Notes: generated by a model from the sequence alone, not told the origin. DNA of 64,000 nucleotides from Garcia nutans (GCA_947685225.1 CANTUV010000015.1:2480001-2544000); one strand, 5' to 3'. Positions 25,291 through 36,980 are shown, counted from the first letter of the stretch. Translations and numbers: made by a program.

Positions 25291-25538
25291 GGCAATTAAA
25301 TTGATTTAAATGTAAGTTTGCTTGATTATTTTGTTTTACTCCCCTTTAATATTTGATTAAGTTCAATTATTTAATTAATTCAATTAATCTATCTTATCAT
25401 TTTCAATAATCTCTCCCCCTTTAACAAAGTCAAAAATAAGTATTGAATGAGATAGCATTTGATTAAAGTAGAATGAAATAAATAAAAATATTAAAAATAC
25501 TTGCGAAACATACAAATAAACTACATAGACTAACCTAT

Positions 25539-26580
25539 TCAATCCTTATCTTCATCTTCATAATCTTCTTCTTCAATCTCCCCTTCTTTTTCTTCTTCAT
25601 TATGTCCCTCTTCTCCAAGATGAGATGCAACTTCTTCACCCTATTATTTATGGGGATAGGAACCATGAATAGAATGAGAGAGGCTTGGTTCATCTTCAGT
25701 GATCATAGAACATTGAGAGAGTCCTAATGCTTCTTGAATTTGTTAGATGAAAATATGAAGATGAGAAACTTGGGAAGTGAGGCCATCAATCTTTGTCCCT
25801 TAGGATTTTACTTGACAATGAATATCTTGAGGAAGTTAAAGGATTGAGGCTTGAGGTCTAGAGGATTATGTTCTAAGGACCTCCATTTGAAAAGACTCAT
25901 CGATTTTATCTAAAATTCTAGGCCTTTTCCTTTATTGAGCCCTTTCCCCTTGAGCACCTAAGAGGTATACATATGTTCCATCATCATCCCTAATGCACTT
26001 ACCATGCTTAAGATAGCCAATGTTTATTACCTTAGTTATTAGGTTAAGAGGGTTGGAAAGAGTGGCCCTATTTGAAGGAGTTATTGCACCCACATACTTG
26101 GCAATTTGTGTGATTTGAGATTAAAGGAGAATAAAACCTGCTTTGGTCTTTCTAATATGAAGGAAAGTGTCAATTAGAAATATTCTAGTTTTGACGTCTT
26201 GGCCTCTAATAAGGCAATAGAGGGAGAGAAGGTCCTTTTGTGTTAACTTTTCATTGCTTTCCCTTTTAGTAGTATAGTGTAGATAATGATCCTATGCAAT
26301 AATTAATAGGTTAAGGTTATAAGGTTCTTAGCATTAGATTGCCTGTAGAGTGTGGTTTCAATGGAAATTTCTCTCCAAAAATCCAATTGCACTTCACGGG
26401 TGAGGATGGTATTGGAGAGGTAAGATATTCCTTCCTTTTGAAAACCCCCAAATGGAGGAGAAGTCTTCTAGGGTAAGGCCATACTCTTGATTAAAAAATC
26501 TAAAGGAATTCAATAATAACCTAAAGGATTTGTACTCTTTTTACTAACAACTAAGGTGGTAAGGAATTCCTTCGTCAAGG
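25539..26580 (-). pseudogene. Third ORF of copia element, 'putative plant transposon protein'-like
   Basis: Reading from the Tat insertion at 26580 leftward, a decayed frame of about 340 codons is recognisable: 'FLTTLVVSKK', 'REVQLDFWREISI', 'KDLLSLYCLIRGQDVKT', 'KYVGAITPSNRATL', 'NIGYLKHGKCI', then a strongly acidic tail (EEKEGEIEEEDYEDEDKD) and a stop at 25539. The pattern resembles the plant transposon-protein family (PF20167-like). It lies between where pol should be and the 3' LTR, on the element's own strand, the position of the SIRE env-like ORF. Several stops interrupt it, and its start was cut off by the Tat LTR at 26581. Confidence 0.55.
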
Positions 26581-27000
26581 TGTAGACCCTTAATTTTTGA
26601 CCCAATCCGGTCTAATATATTTTATTTAGTCCAAAATAATTTTTACGTTATCTTAATTAAATAATATTTGTTTTAGTATTTATTTTTTATAATTACAGTA
26701 ATAAAAATAATAATAATAAATGAATAAATAAAAATAAAAATAAAAATCGGTGATGAAAAATTTTGTCGCCGAAAGTCATTGGACGAAATGGCCTTGGGCC
26801 ATTTCACTGGCAATAGTTTCCTGCGAGCGAAATGGCTTTGGCAGCACCCAGCACGCCAATCCTCGCAGCCCCTCGCAGTTTTTGCCAGCGAAATTTTTCC
26901 GACGCAATTTTTTCCGAAATTAAATTCTATTTAGTTTTGGTTTCTTTTCCTAAAGAATTATAGTTTCCGTAAACAATTTGACCTAATCTTCTAAATTTCC

Positions 27001-27009
27001 TATAAATAG
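27001..27009 (+). promoter_or_regulatory. TATA box of Tat LTR 1
   Basis: TATAAATAG lies about 420 bp into the LTR. Equivalent boxes are at 31457 and 33105 in LTR 2 (TATAAATAAGG), so the position is conserved within the family. Confidence 0.65.
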
Positions 27010-27339
27010 CACTAAAAAATATAGAAAAAAGGGGGATTTAACAATCGGACTTGGAGCACTATAACTTTGAATTTGGGACTTCGAATTTGAGGAGAAGCAA
27101 GCAAGCAATCAAGCAATCAAAGGCAGCAATCCTGCCTTTGTCTTTGTACATCCAAGAAGCAATTTTTGGTGGAACCAACGAACGAAGGTTTGAATCTCTA
27201 ATTTTTTTTATTTTCTTATAGTAGTTTTGTTTCTTTGATTCATAAGATTATACACCCAAAACCTTGATTTATAAACATGTAGTAACATTTATCTTCGTTT
27301 CAATAACATAAACACTTTTCTATTTCTAAATACCTTAAA

Positions 27340-28075
27340 AACCCTAATTCATTTCTTTTGTTTTCCAAAAAATCTTAAATCGTTCATTCTGTTTCTTTTA
27401 AAACTTAAGAACCCTAACCTATTTCTTCAAAACCTTAAAACCCTAAATTGTTACTGTTATTTCCAAAAACCTTAAAAAATACTCTTTTATTTCCAAAATC
27501 CTTAAATCGTTTTTCCTATTTCCAAAAGCTCTTAAAAACCCTAAATTGTTTTCTTCTAATTTTTTTCCAAAATTTCCAAATGCTTTGTTAAATATCCAAA
27601 CTATAAACTTACCTTATAGTTTCTAAAAAGCACAAAAGCTTTATAAAACTGTAAACTATTTTCTTCAATCCTAAAACCAAACATACTTTTCGAAACACTG
27701 AAAACCCTAATTCCCTCAAAACCAAAACATAAACCCTAGTTTTCCTAAACCCTAATATTTAAAACTTTAATATCTTATAAACCTAAACATTCAAACTCAA
27801 TGCATTAAATACAAAATAATAATCCAGTAGCTAAGAATTATAAAGCCAAATGTTTTAAAGTGTCCAAACCCTAATTTCACAATTTTACCCCTTAAACCCT
27901 AATTTGATTAATCAAAGAACCTTATTAATTTCTTAAATTATAAAACTCTAATCCATTTCTATTCTCTTAAAACTTACAGTTGGTTAAACAAATAATAATA
28001 ATATTATTAAAATACTAAAATTCCAAAACCCTAATATATTAATTAAAGAATTTTAATAGAAACAGTAACCCTAAT
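27340..28075 (+). repeat. Cluster of telo-box-like AAACCCTAA motifs in the Tat LTR
   Basis: At least ten occurrences of ACCCTAA or AAACCCTA are dispersed rather than tandem, separated by T-rich or AAATTC-type spacers. The same clusters recur at about 31745-32345 and 33465-33990. The spacing rules out a true telomere array. Confidence 0.7.
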
Positions 28076-28840
28076 TTGTATCTTTACTTGCTTTATTTGA
28101 TTATGTAGTCTATTATATACTTTGGTGGTTGATTTATTTTCAATGCTTGATTTATTTTAACTTATCATGGATGAATGCTTACTTTCTATTTTGACTGATG
28201 TTTAATATCTTTGATGAATGATTTATTTATGATGAATGGTTACTTATTTTTATCGATTTATTTTAATTTCCAAATGTTGTAAGAGGTATGTTTCCACTTT
28301 ATGGGTACCTCATTAATCAAGTTCTTGTAATTTAAATTGCTTTTTTATATTTTAGACCAATGTAAAGGACATGTTTCTATCTTATGGTGGGTGTCCTATT
28401 TAGCTTAGACATGGATGATGTAAGGACATGTTTCCATCCTGGGATAGGTGTCCATTTATTTGTTTTGTTTGGATATTGCTTTGATTTTAATATAATGATG
28501 CTTTATTTCAATTGCTGCATGTAATATGGATAATATTGTTGTATTTAAGAATTTTATAATATTAAGACCTGTAAAGGAGGCCGGTTCCAATGAACCGGGC
28601 GTTGTGGGGGTGTTGGACCATTTCTCACCTTCCCCACACGTACCCAACTTTTTGAACCCATTAGGGGGTTGGGGACTCCTTAGGAATCGAGTCATCCACC
28701 CCTTTCTTTTTCCCGGCCCATCCGGGTGGCGACTCCATTTTCTCCATACTTAGGTCCATGTTCTTTAAGGCCCCAAGCCTAAACAATGCCGAAGTCGCAA
28801 GAACCATTCCACCGGGAGTGGAAGCAAAAATCCCCGCTCA

Positions 28841-29929
28841 CAGTGGCAACTCCACTGGAAACAAGAGAAGTTGATTCCTTTGGTCTTTATATTATTCTAT
28901 TCTTTCTTATAATGATATTATCCATTGCATCATTTAGATTGCATCATGTGCGTGAGTTAGGACGCCCGTGTTACCCGTACTGTGTTATGTAAGGGATACC
29001 ATACTTTCACTTAAGGTATGGAGATCGAGCAAGGAATAACCACTCATAGCCTTGTACCATTTGGTATATACTTTCTATGGGAACCTAAGCCTTTTTACCC
29101 AAAGACTAAAGCTCATGTAATTGCCCTAGTTACTTTCCTTAGGATTTTACCCCAAATGCATGTTGTTTGACTATGATTAATTTGTCTTGGCTTAAATCAT
29201 GGCTTATTTGGTTTGCTCTTTTTCTAATATGACCTAAGTACATTGTAAGCTCAAAATGAATTTTTCTTTAGAATCCAAAAGACCAAAGCTATTTTCAAAA
29301 CTTTTCAAAATAATCTTTGGACATAAAACTTTTCTAAAAAAGAAATCAAAAATTCTTTTGCTCATTACCCAAATACTAAGCCCAGAATACATTTTTTCTA
29401 AAAATCTTTTTACAATGGGCTTAGAAATAAAATTATTTTTATCCAAAGAGCTTGCAAATTATTTAGGTCAATTACGAAATACCAAAAATCAATTGTAAGT
29501 CTAGTTTCTACTAAGAATAATTAATCATGGGCTTGTTTTTGGCATGAATCATTAGTTACTTTTTTCAAGTGAGAAATCTATTTATAATAAACCTCTTAAT
29601 TTAGTTTTAATCCAATATAGCATAAAAGCTACTATAGTTGGTTGAATGGATTAAAACCTAATTAATGGGAGTTATCAAGAATTGATTTCCATCTTTGAAA
29701 ATATAACTATTGGTTGAAACGTCCAAGGGAAATATTTGAAAATAAGATATACCATGTTGGTATTTTATTAACCATATACCTAGGAAAAGAAACTGGCTAT
29801 TCGTGTGTGGATGTTACAAGGTTGGAAGGAACATCCTAATTATCTTGGTTTGTTAATTGTTTGTGCATACATGCATACATGCATAGATTTGCATCTCATA
29901 TCATTAATCATTTCTGGCTCATAAAAAAA
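28841..29929 (+). other. Tat element 1 primer-binding site and untranslated leader
   Basis: TGGCAACTCCACTGGAA (28844-28860) is the Tat-type primer-binding site. LTR 2 is followed by the closely related TGGCGACTTCACTAGG. The following 1.07 kb has no gene and aligns with 34823-34964 plus 44557-45460 of element 2 ('AAGGTATGGAGAT', 'CATAGCC', 'TACCATTTGGTATATACTT'). It stops at an A-run at 29924-29930, where a large internal deletion removed gag and pol. Confidence 0.75.
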
Positions 29930-30239
29930 AAGAGCTCGCTAGGTTGAAAACCCAAAAGGGTGGCCTAGGCAAAAGTTAGAGCAGTTCGCTAGTTTTGAAA
30001 ACCCGAAAGGGCGGGCTAGGCAACAATTAGGGATAAATGAGAGAAAATCATCAATTAGAAAACCCGAAAGGGCTAGTTGGTAACAGGAGTGATCTTGTGT
30101 ATGCTGGCTTTATGCTTGGTTGTTCTCCAATTTAATAAAACAAAATTAATGTTAAAATTATTCTATATTCATTGTTATAAGTATTTGAATAGATATGGAT
30201 AAAATAAATAAACACAATAGCAAAAGATGATAAGTGTAA
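29930..30239. repeat. Tat 3' spacer repeats (GAAAACCCGAAAGGGCGG..CTAGGC family)
   Basis: Three imperfect units of roughly 60 bp carry 'GAAAACCC(A/G)AAAGGG' and 'CTAGGCAA(A/C)A(G/A)TTAG'. The same spacer sits between pol and the antisense ORF at 62160-62310 and, reversed, at 54250-54400. It shows that element 1 retains the region just downstream of pol. Confidence 0.7.
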
Positions 30240-30605
30240 CGTGTAGACCAGCTTTGCCTCAGCCGATCCAAGTAGGCTTCAGTCAAGCATGGCATGTCTA
30301 AATCGGGAGTGAAGTCAGAATTGCGAGGCTCAACTCCATACTGATGGCCAAGTCAGTGAGGATCATAGCAAGTATCTTGATGAAGAGCAGCAAGAGGAAC
30401 ATACATCAAGTATGTCCACATAGTGATACGAGAAATCTTCCACCAAGGTACCAACCAACGGATGTTGACTTCAGCGCGCGAGTGGATCTAGTCAACCCAG
30501 TTAGCATATGAAGAAGTAGGATGGAGTAGCTTCCTAGCAGAATGATGCCGTGGTAGATATCTGGCAAAATCCATAGATGGAGTATCAAGCAAGCAAAGAC
30601 GCTCC
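30240..30605 (-). pseudogene. Tat antisense ORF, exon 2 remnant
   Basis: It is homologous to exon 2 of the antisense frame at 53620-54018 (minus strand here: 'DTPSMDFARYLPRHH', 'RWLVPW', then the closing 'LDMPCLTEAYLD' block). The splice acceptor is altered (CACAT where the left copy has CACAG). Exon 1 and the promoter are missing, because the intron runs into the LTR at 30951. Not functional. Confidence 0.75.
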
Positions 30606-30887
30606 TGAAGCCAAATATGTGAGGAAAATTAAATTAAAAAAAAGAAGAGTCTGCTAAGTTGAAAACCCGTAAGGGTAGCTTAGGCAAAAATTAGGACAGT
30701 TCGCTAGTTCTGCAAACCCACATGGGCAGACTAGGTGAAAATTAGAGCAATATAAAATAAAAAAAATATAACAAAAGAGGTTTGCTAAGTTGAAAACCCA
30801 CAAGGGCAGCTTAGGAAAAAATTAGGACATCTTGCTAGCTCCAAAGACCCGTATGGGCGGACTAGGCAAAAATTAGAGCAAAAAAAA

Positions 30888-30919
<32 letters not shown>

Positions 30920-30950
30920 AGGAAGCCTAAATTGAAAACCCGAAAGAGCA
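30606..30950. repeat. Remnant intron of the antisense ORF, roughly 62-bp repeats
   Basis: Alternating units 'GTTGAAAACCC(G/A)(T/C)AAGGG(T/C)AG-CTTAGG(C/A)AAAAATTAG' and 'CTAGTTC..GGGC(A/G)GACTAGG' occur four to five times, ending with an AAG microsatellite at 30895-30925. The same layout is in the introns at 53295-53619 and 62958-63301. Confidence 0.7.
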
Positions 30951-31456
30951 TGTAGACCTTTAATTTTTGACCCAGTCCGGTCCAATATATTTTAATTAGT
31001 CCAAAATAATTTTATGTTCAATATATTTTAATTAGTCCAAAATAATTTTTGTTATCTTAATTAAATAATATTTGCTTTAAAATTTAATTTTTATAATAAA
31101 TAATAATAATAAACAAAAAAATAAAAATAAAAATCGGCGACGAAAAATTTCATCACCAAAAAGGGTTGCGGTGAAATAGCCTTGGGCCATTTCACCCGCA
31201 GATTATTTCTGCAGGCGAAATGGCTTGCAGGCCAATTTCGCCTGCCATAGCCAGCTGCCCCCTGCAGCAGCTTTTTTCCAGCGCAATTTTTCGTAGCAGT
31301 TTTTTTCCTCAGCGTAATTTTTCCGCAGTAGTTTTTTTACCAGCGAAATTTTTTCGACGCAAATTTTTCTAAAACAAAATACAATTAGGTTTCAGTTTCC
31401 TTTTCTCAATTAATGTTAGATTACGTGAATAACTAAAATTAATCATAAAAATCTTC

Positions 31457-31466
31457 TATAAATAAG
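31457..31466 (+). promoter_or_regulatory. TATA box, first unit of LTR 2
   Basis: TATAAATAAG in the same context as the box at 27001, upstream of 'GGA..CAA' leader sequence and the telo-box cluster. Confidence 0.6.
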
Positions 31467-33104
31467 GACTAAAACAACAAAAAAAGAACGAAAATTTGGA
31501 GGAGAAATTGGAGACCGAAATCAAGGAGGAAAACTTTGAATCAATTGGACTTTTTGAGAGAGCAAACAAGCAATTCAATCCATCAAAGGCAGCAAAGCTT
31601 ATCTTTGTTCTTGTTCATCCAAGAAGTGATTTTTGGTGGAACCAACAAACGAAGGTATGAATTTCTTTATTTGTTTCATGAATTTATAGTAGCTTCATCA
31701 CTATAGATAAAAAATAATTGTTTCTGTTTCTTCAAAATAAAAAAAAAACCCTAAGAACTTTAATTTACCTTTTCTAAAGCTTAAAAACCTTAATTTGTTT
31801 ATTTATTTTCCAAAAATCTTAAAATTGTTATTTTTACTTCTTCAAAATCTTAAAACTCTAATTGAACCTGTTTCTTTTCAAAATCCAAAATTTGAGTCTA
31901 TTTCTTTCTACAAACCCCTAAAAACATCTTTTCTGTTTATATAAACCTTAAATCATTTTGTTTATTTTCATAAAACTTCATAAAATTATCATTTGATTTC
32001 CAAATTCTAAAACCCTAATTCAACTCCAAAACCCAAAACGGTAAACCCTAAACTAGCTAAACTAAACCCTAATTTTTCTAAACCCTAATTTTTAAAACCT
32101 TAAAACCATATAAATTTAAATGTTATAATTCTACACATTAAGCTTAAAAACTATAATTCAGTAACCATAAATCATAAATCTAAATGTTTTAAAGTGTCCA
32201 AACCCTAGTTTCATGATTTCACTTCTCAAACACTAATTTGGTTAATCAAAGAACTTTATCAACCTCTTAAATTATAAAACTTTAATCCATTTTAATTCCC
32301 TTAAAAATTACAGTAGCTTAGCCCATAAATTTCAAAACCCTAAACACATTAAATAAAGAATCTTAAATAGAAACAGTAGCCTTAATTTGAATCTTTATTT
32401 GCCTTATTCAATTTTATATTTGATTATGCTTTGATTTATTTTATATGCTTTAATTTATTTAAGTTCAATGCTTGGTTTATTTAATTTATCTTGGATGGAT
32501 GTTTACTTTCTATTGATGTTTAATATCTTTGATGAATGATTTATTTATGTTGAATGATTATTTACTTTTATCAATTTATTTAGATTTCCAAATGTTGTAA
32601 GAGGTATGTTTCCACTTGGTGGGAACCTCATTAGTTAAATATCATGTAATTTAAATTGCTTTTCTATTTTAGAACTAATGTAAAGGACATGTTTCTACCT
32701 TTCGGTGGGTGTCCTATTAAGGCATGGGATGTAAGGACATGTTTCCATCCTCGGATAGGTGTCTATTTATTTGTTTTGTTTGGACATTGTTTTGATTTTC
32801 AATATATCGATGTTTTATTATTGTGTGTAATATGGATAATATTGTTATATTTAAGAATTTTATAATATTAAGACCTTTAAAGGAGGCCGGTTCCAATGAA
32901 CAGGCCGGTCCCAATCTCGCCCCTGCCTCAGCCAACTGCAGCAGATTTTTTTCGCCAGCGCAATTTTTTCGCAGCAGTTTTTTTTCTCCAGCGAAATTTT
33001 CTGACGCAAATTTTCCAAAACCTAATACAATTAGGTTTCAGTTTCCTTTTCTTATTAAATATGGTATGCCGTGAGTAACTAGGAAAACCATAAAAAAAAA
33101 CCTC

Positions 33105-33115
33105 TATAAATAAGG
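33105..33115 (+). promoter_or_regulatory. TATA box, second unit of LTR 2
   Basis: TATAAATAAGG recurs in the duplicated unit, so this LTR contains two complete promoter-leader blocks about 1.65 kb apart. Confidence 0.6.
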
Positions 33116-34803
33116 AGGCAGACAACACAAAAAGGAAGGAGAATAAGGAGAATTGGGAGAAAAAAATTGATAGGGTTGGAAACCGAATCTGCGAAGGATA
33201 GGCAGCAAATCAATTTGACTTTTTGAGAGCAACAAGCAACGCATTAAAAAACAGATCAAAGGTATCAACTGCCTTTGATTTGGTTGATCCAAGAAGCAAT
33301 TTTGGTGCAACCCCACGAAAGAAGGTTTGAAATCTAAATTCTTTTTGTTTTTTTGTTTACAGTAGCTTAATTCATCAAAAAAAAAACCCAGAAAAATCAC
33401 TATTTCGTTGTTTTGTTTTCTAAAAAATTTACAATAAATACTTTTGTTTCATCAAAATCTTAAAACCCTAATTTAACATATTTCTTTTCAAAACCTTAAA
33501 TTAAAATTATGTTTCTTTCAAAAAGCCTTAAAAAACATCTTTTCTATTTATAAAAACTTTAATTCGTTTGGTTTACTTTCATAAAATATCATAAAAGTAT
33601 CAAATTGATTTTCAAACCCTAAAAGCCTAAACATCCATCGAAATCCTAAATTCTAAAACACTAAACCCAAATTGAACTTCCAAACCTAAAATAGTAAACC
33701 CTAACCCCTTTAAAACCTTAAACCCTAACTTTTTCTAAACCTTAATCCTTTAAAACTTTAAAAACCATAAAAATACAAATATTTTAAATTCACACAGTAA
33801 GCAACAATTCATTAATCATTAACCACAAATCAAAAGTATTCTAAAGTGTCCAAAACCCTAGTTTCATGATTTCACCATTCAAACCTTAATTTGGTAAATC
33901 AAAGAGTCTTACCAACCTTTTAAAACATAAAACCTTAATTTATTTTAATTCTATAAAAAGTCACAGTAGCCTAATTTTATGAATTCCAAAACCCTAACAC
34001 ATGGAATAAAGAACCATAAATGGAAACAGTAGCAATAATTTGGATTTTTATTTACTTTATTCAATTCCATATTTGATTATGCTTTGATTTATTTTACATT
34101 CTTTAATTTATTTAAGTTCAATACTTGGTTTATTTAATTTATCATGGATGGATGTTTATTTTCCATTGATACTTAATACTTTTAATGAATGATTTATTTA
34201 TTATGAATGGTTATTTACTTTTATCAATTTATTTAGACTTCCAAATGTTGTAAGAGGTATGTTTTCACTTGGTGGGTACCTCATTAGTTAAATTCATGTA
34301 ATTTAAAATGCTTTTCTATTTTAGAAACAATGTAAAGGGCATGTTTCTACCTTTCGGTGGGTGTCCTATTTACGCATATGATGTAAGGACATGTTTCCAT
34401 CTTCGGATGGGTGTCCATTTATTTGTTGTGCTTGGACCTTACTTTGATTTTAATATATTGATGCTTTCTTTTAATTATTGTGTGTAATATGCATAATGTT
34501 GTTATATTTAAAAATTTTACAATATTAAGACCTGTAAAGGAGGCCGGTTCCAATGAACCGGGCATTGTGGGGGTGCTGGGCCATTTCTCACCTTCCTCAC
34601 ACGTACATAACTTTCCGAACCCATTAGTGGGTTGGGGATTCCTTAAGAATCGAGTCATCCACCCCTTTCTTTTTCCCAGCCCGTCCGGGTGGCGACTAGA
34701 TTTTCTCCAGACTTAGGTCCGTGTTCTCTAAGGCCCCGAGCTTAAACAATGCCAAAGTTGAAAGAACCATTCCACCGGGAGTGGGGGCGAAAATTCCCGC
34801 TCA

Positions 34804-34964
34804 TAGTGGCGACTTCACTAGGTATAAGAGAAGTTGATTCCGTTAGTCTTTATATTATTATATTCTTTCTTATAATGATATTATCCATTTCATCATATTA
34901 GATTTCATTGTGTGCGTGAGTTAGGACGCCCGTGTTTCCCATGTTGTGTTATGTAAGGGATACC
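34804..34964 (+). other. Tat element 2 primer-binding site and leader start
   Basis: TGGCGACTTCACTAGG (34807-34822) is the primer-binding site. The leader follows to GGGATACC, where the Athila-like element inserted; it resumes at 44557. The site duplication is ATACC (34960-34964) against ATACT (44552-44556). Confidence 0.8.
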
Positions 34965-36956
34965 TGTTTAGATCATTTTTGTACTAGTTTTTAGTATGAT
35001 TTTCTGAGTGTTTTAGTTAATGTTTTGATTAATTTTTGTTTTAAGTGTGTTTAAAGTGTTGTTTTTAGGTTTAGGTGCAAAAACACCCTTGGAAGATCAA
35101 AACAGTGCAGGAAAAGCATGAACCAAGCAAGACATGGCCAAGCCAAATTAGGCTTAGCTGTGTCCCTCAAAGATTGAAGAGGGCAGAGAGAGACACACCC
35201 AGAGACACGGCCAAGCCTCTGGCCGTGTCTCACCCAAGGAGCAAAACCAAAGAACAAAGCAAAGAAAGAGCAAAAATGAAGAAACATGAAGAGACACACC
35301 CAAGTGACACGGCCAAGCCTCTGGCCGTGTCACATGACACGGCCAGCAAGCTTGGCCGTGTCCCAGTTCATGCCAAAGAACAAGAGAGCAAGCAAAGAAG
35401 GAAAGAAAAGAAGCAGAAGCAAACACACTCATGTGACATGACCAAGCTTGTGGCCGTGTCACATGAGACACGGCCAAGCCACTCTTGGCTTAGCCGTGTC
35501 AACCCTTGAGCCAAAGAAAAGAAAGAAAAGAAAGAAAGAAAGAAAGAGCCAGTGAGGGACACCGCCAGCAAGCTTGGCTGTGTCCCAAGGAAAATCAAGA
35601 GACACGACCAAGCCACTCTTGGCTTGGTCGTGTCACGTCATGGAAAGTAAGAAGAGAACAAGAGACACGGCCAAGCCACTATTGGCTTGGCCGTGTCACA
35701 CTAAAAACAGTTGATTTCTTTTGCACGAAGTGGGGAACAAAGTGGGAGACAATGCCTTGTGCTTGCCAAAAGAAATATTAAACAAGGAAATAGTGGGGAA
35801 CAAAGTGAAATGGTATGAGTTGGAAGGCATGGGTGTTGAGTTTTGAATGAATTAAATAGAGAAGAGGAGGAAAATGGAGGAAGTTCTTGGTTGTTCTTGA
35901 ACAATTTCTGCAAAAATGTGGGAGAGGGAGAGAGTGACACTCTCCTTTGTCCCTTCATCTTCAACCTCCATTTCTATCCTCTCCACCTTCTCCATCTTCC
36001 ATTGGTAAGTTCTTTGAGATTCTTGGGATAAATTTGGTTAAACAAGTTCTTAAAGGTTGAAGAAGCTTCATTCAAAGGATTGGTGACTTGAGAAAGCTCC
36101 ATTCCATATTGCAAAAGGGGAATCAACCATTGAAGAGGGCTTGAGTTCTTCATCAAACATCAAAGTTGAGCTAGGAGGAAGACTAGTAATCCTACTCTTG
36201 GCATCTTCACAAGGGGTTTTTCTATTCTCTCTTTTAATTCAATTCTATTGTTGTTGTTGTATTAAGAGATTGATATTGCAATGAACAATTTGTATTTATT
36301 TTATATTGAGTTGAATGCCCATGCTTAGGGTTTGTAGTATATTTGGTTGAATGTCTTACTTTGATATTTCCATTGATATTCCTTATTGATTGGTTGATTG
36401 TATTGCATTAAAATGCTAGGTTGATAGATTAGCTACCTATTGATCTTTGAATATTGGATGACGGACCGAGAGGTGAAATCCGATATCGGAACTATACAAT
36501 TGACCACCGTATGAATGAATTAGAAATATAAGTTCTAGGGTTTTATTAATTTGGTAATGTAAAAGAATTGGTTATTGATATTTCATGAATGTGAAAACTA
36601 ATGAATTGGTAATTGACTAATTAACTTTAAGGAACAAATTAATTACAAGGATATGTTAATGGATAATTGAGAATTGAGCTTTGATTGAATAGACATATGA
36701 CCCTAGGCACCTTCCCAAGAAACTATTTGATCTTGTATCACCTTCACACTTCAACCCTACGCACATTAATCTTAGGTTTAAATTATTCTTCCACAATTCT
36801 GAACAACAAACACTCCCGCATTTAAATAACTTGTCAATCAAGCTATTACGAACCTCACCTTCTTGGGGAAACAACCTTGGGGCGATCACCTTTGCTACAA
36901 CTACCTCGTATACTTGCGAGTGATGCTTTGTAGTAGTACTTAATTCGAGCGCAACA
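34965..36956 (+). mobile_element. Athila-like element, 5' LTR
   Basis: The 1992-bp LTR begins TGTTTAGATCATTTTTG and ends GCGCAACA. It matches the 3' LTR at 42538-44551 almost throughout. The 3' LTR has an extra stretch of about 30 bp near 43880. A palindrome-rich block at 35130-35700 is followed by TTTGCACGAAGTGGGG, a CTCTCC/TTCATCTTCAACC leader and a long R-U5. The several 60-145 codon frames over the block come from its repeats and are not genes. Confidence 0.9.
35130..35700. repeat. GACACGGCCAAG..CTTGGCCGTGTC dyad array (5' LTR copy)
   Basis: At least seven dyads such as 35203-35230 (GACACGGCC, 8-14 base loop with CAAGCCTCT, GGCCGTGTC), 35305-35331, 35600-35637 and 35666-35698 could form stem-loops in RNA or single-stranded DNA. 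They are separated by A/G-rich spacers (AAAGAACAAAGCAAAG, AAAGAAAGAAAG). It is repeated in the 3' LTR at 42715-43265. Confidence 0.85.
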
Positions 36957-36980
36957 AGTTTTTGGCGCTGCTGCCGGGGA
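36957..36980 (+). promoter_or_regulatory. Athila-type primer-binding site
   Basis: TGGCGCTGCTGCCGGGGA, a few bases after the LTR end, resembles the tRNA-Asp-type site (TGGCGCCGTTGCCGGGGA) of Athila elements. This helps place the element in that lineage although almost no pol remains. Confidence 0.75.

Larger units (their letters stand above)
26581..28840 (+). mobile_element. Tat-lineage gypsy LTR 1 (5' LTR)
   Basis: The 2260-bp unit begins TGTAGACCCTTAATTTTTGACC and ends TCCCCGCTCA, followed after three bases by the primer-binding site. The U3 has GCCATTTC(G/A)C(C/T)GGCA modules. A TATA box (27001) precedes a transcribed part rich in AAACCCTAA motifs. The 3' end has 'GTAAGGACATGTTTCCATC' repeats and a GC-richer segment near 28580-28830. 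Upstream flank is CAAGG (26576-26580); the matching duplicate was not found on the right. Confidence 0.85.
30951..34803 (+). mobile_element. Tat LTR 2, enlarged by an internal tandem duplication
   Basis: It begins TGTAGACCTTTAATTTTTGACC and ends TTCCCGCTCA, followed by a primer-binding site at 34807. At 3853 bp it is about 1.6 kb longer than LTR 1. The text from about 31253 to 32904 (CAGCGCAATTTTT, TATA box, telo-box cluster, ATG-rich 3' part, AGGAGGCCGGTTCCAATGAAC) is repeated from about 32928 to 34559. It may be both the 3' LTR of element 1 and the 5' LTR of element 2. Confidence 0.8.

Noticed and set aside
27340..28075. Interstitial telomere array
   Set aside because: AAACCCTAA motifs are dispersed and imperfect, and belong to each copy of the Tat LTR.
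28456..28753. Overlapping small frames on both strands near the LTR 3' end (and their equivalents at 34419-34716)
   Set aside because: Recur in each Tat LTR with mutual overlap. They reflect the GC-richer U5 segment, not a gene.
35130..35700. CRISPR-like array of regularly spaced palindromes
   Set aside because: Plant nuclear context inside a retrotransposon LTR, irregular spacing, spacers similar to one another, no cas genes.
35075..35781. Several 80-144 codon open frames on both strands in the Athila-like LTR (and their twins at 42624-43528)
   Set aside because: They follow the GACACGGCC repeat period, occur in nearly every frame, and are duplicated with the LTR. They have no recognisable domain.
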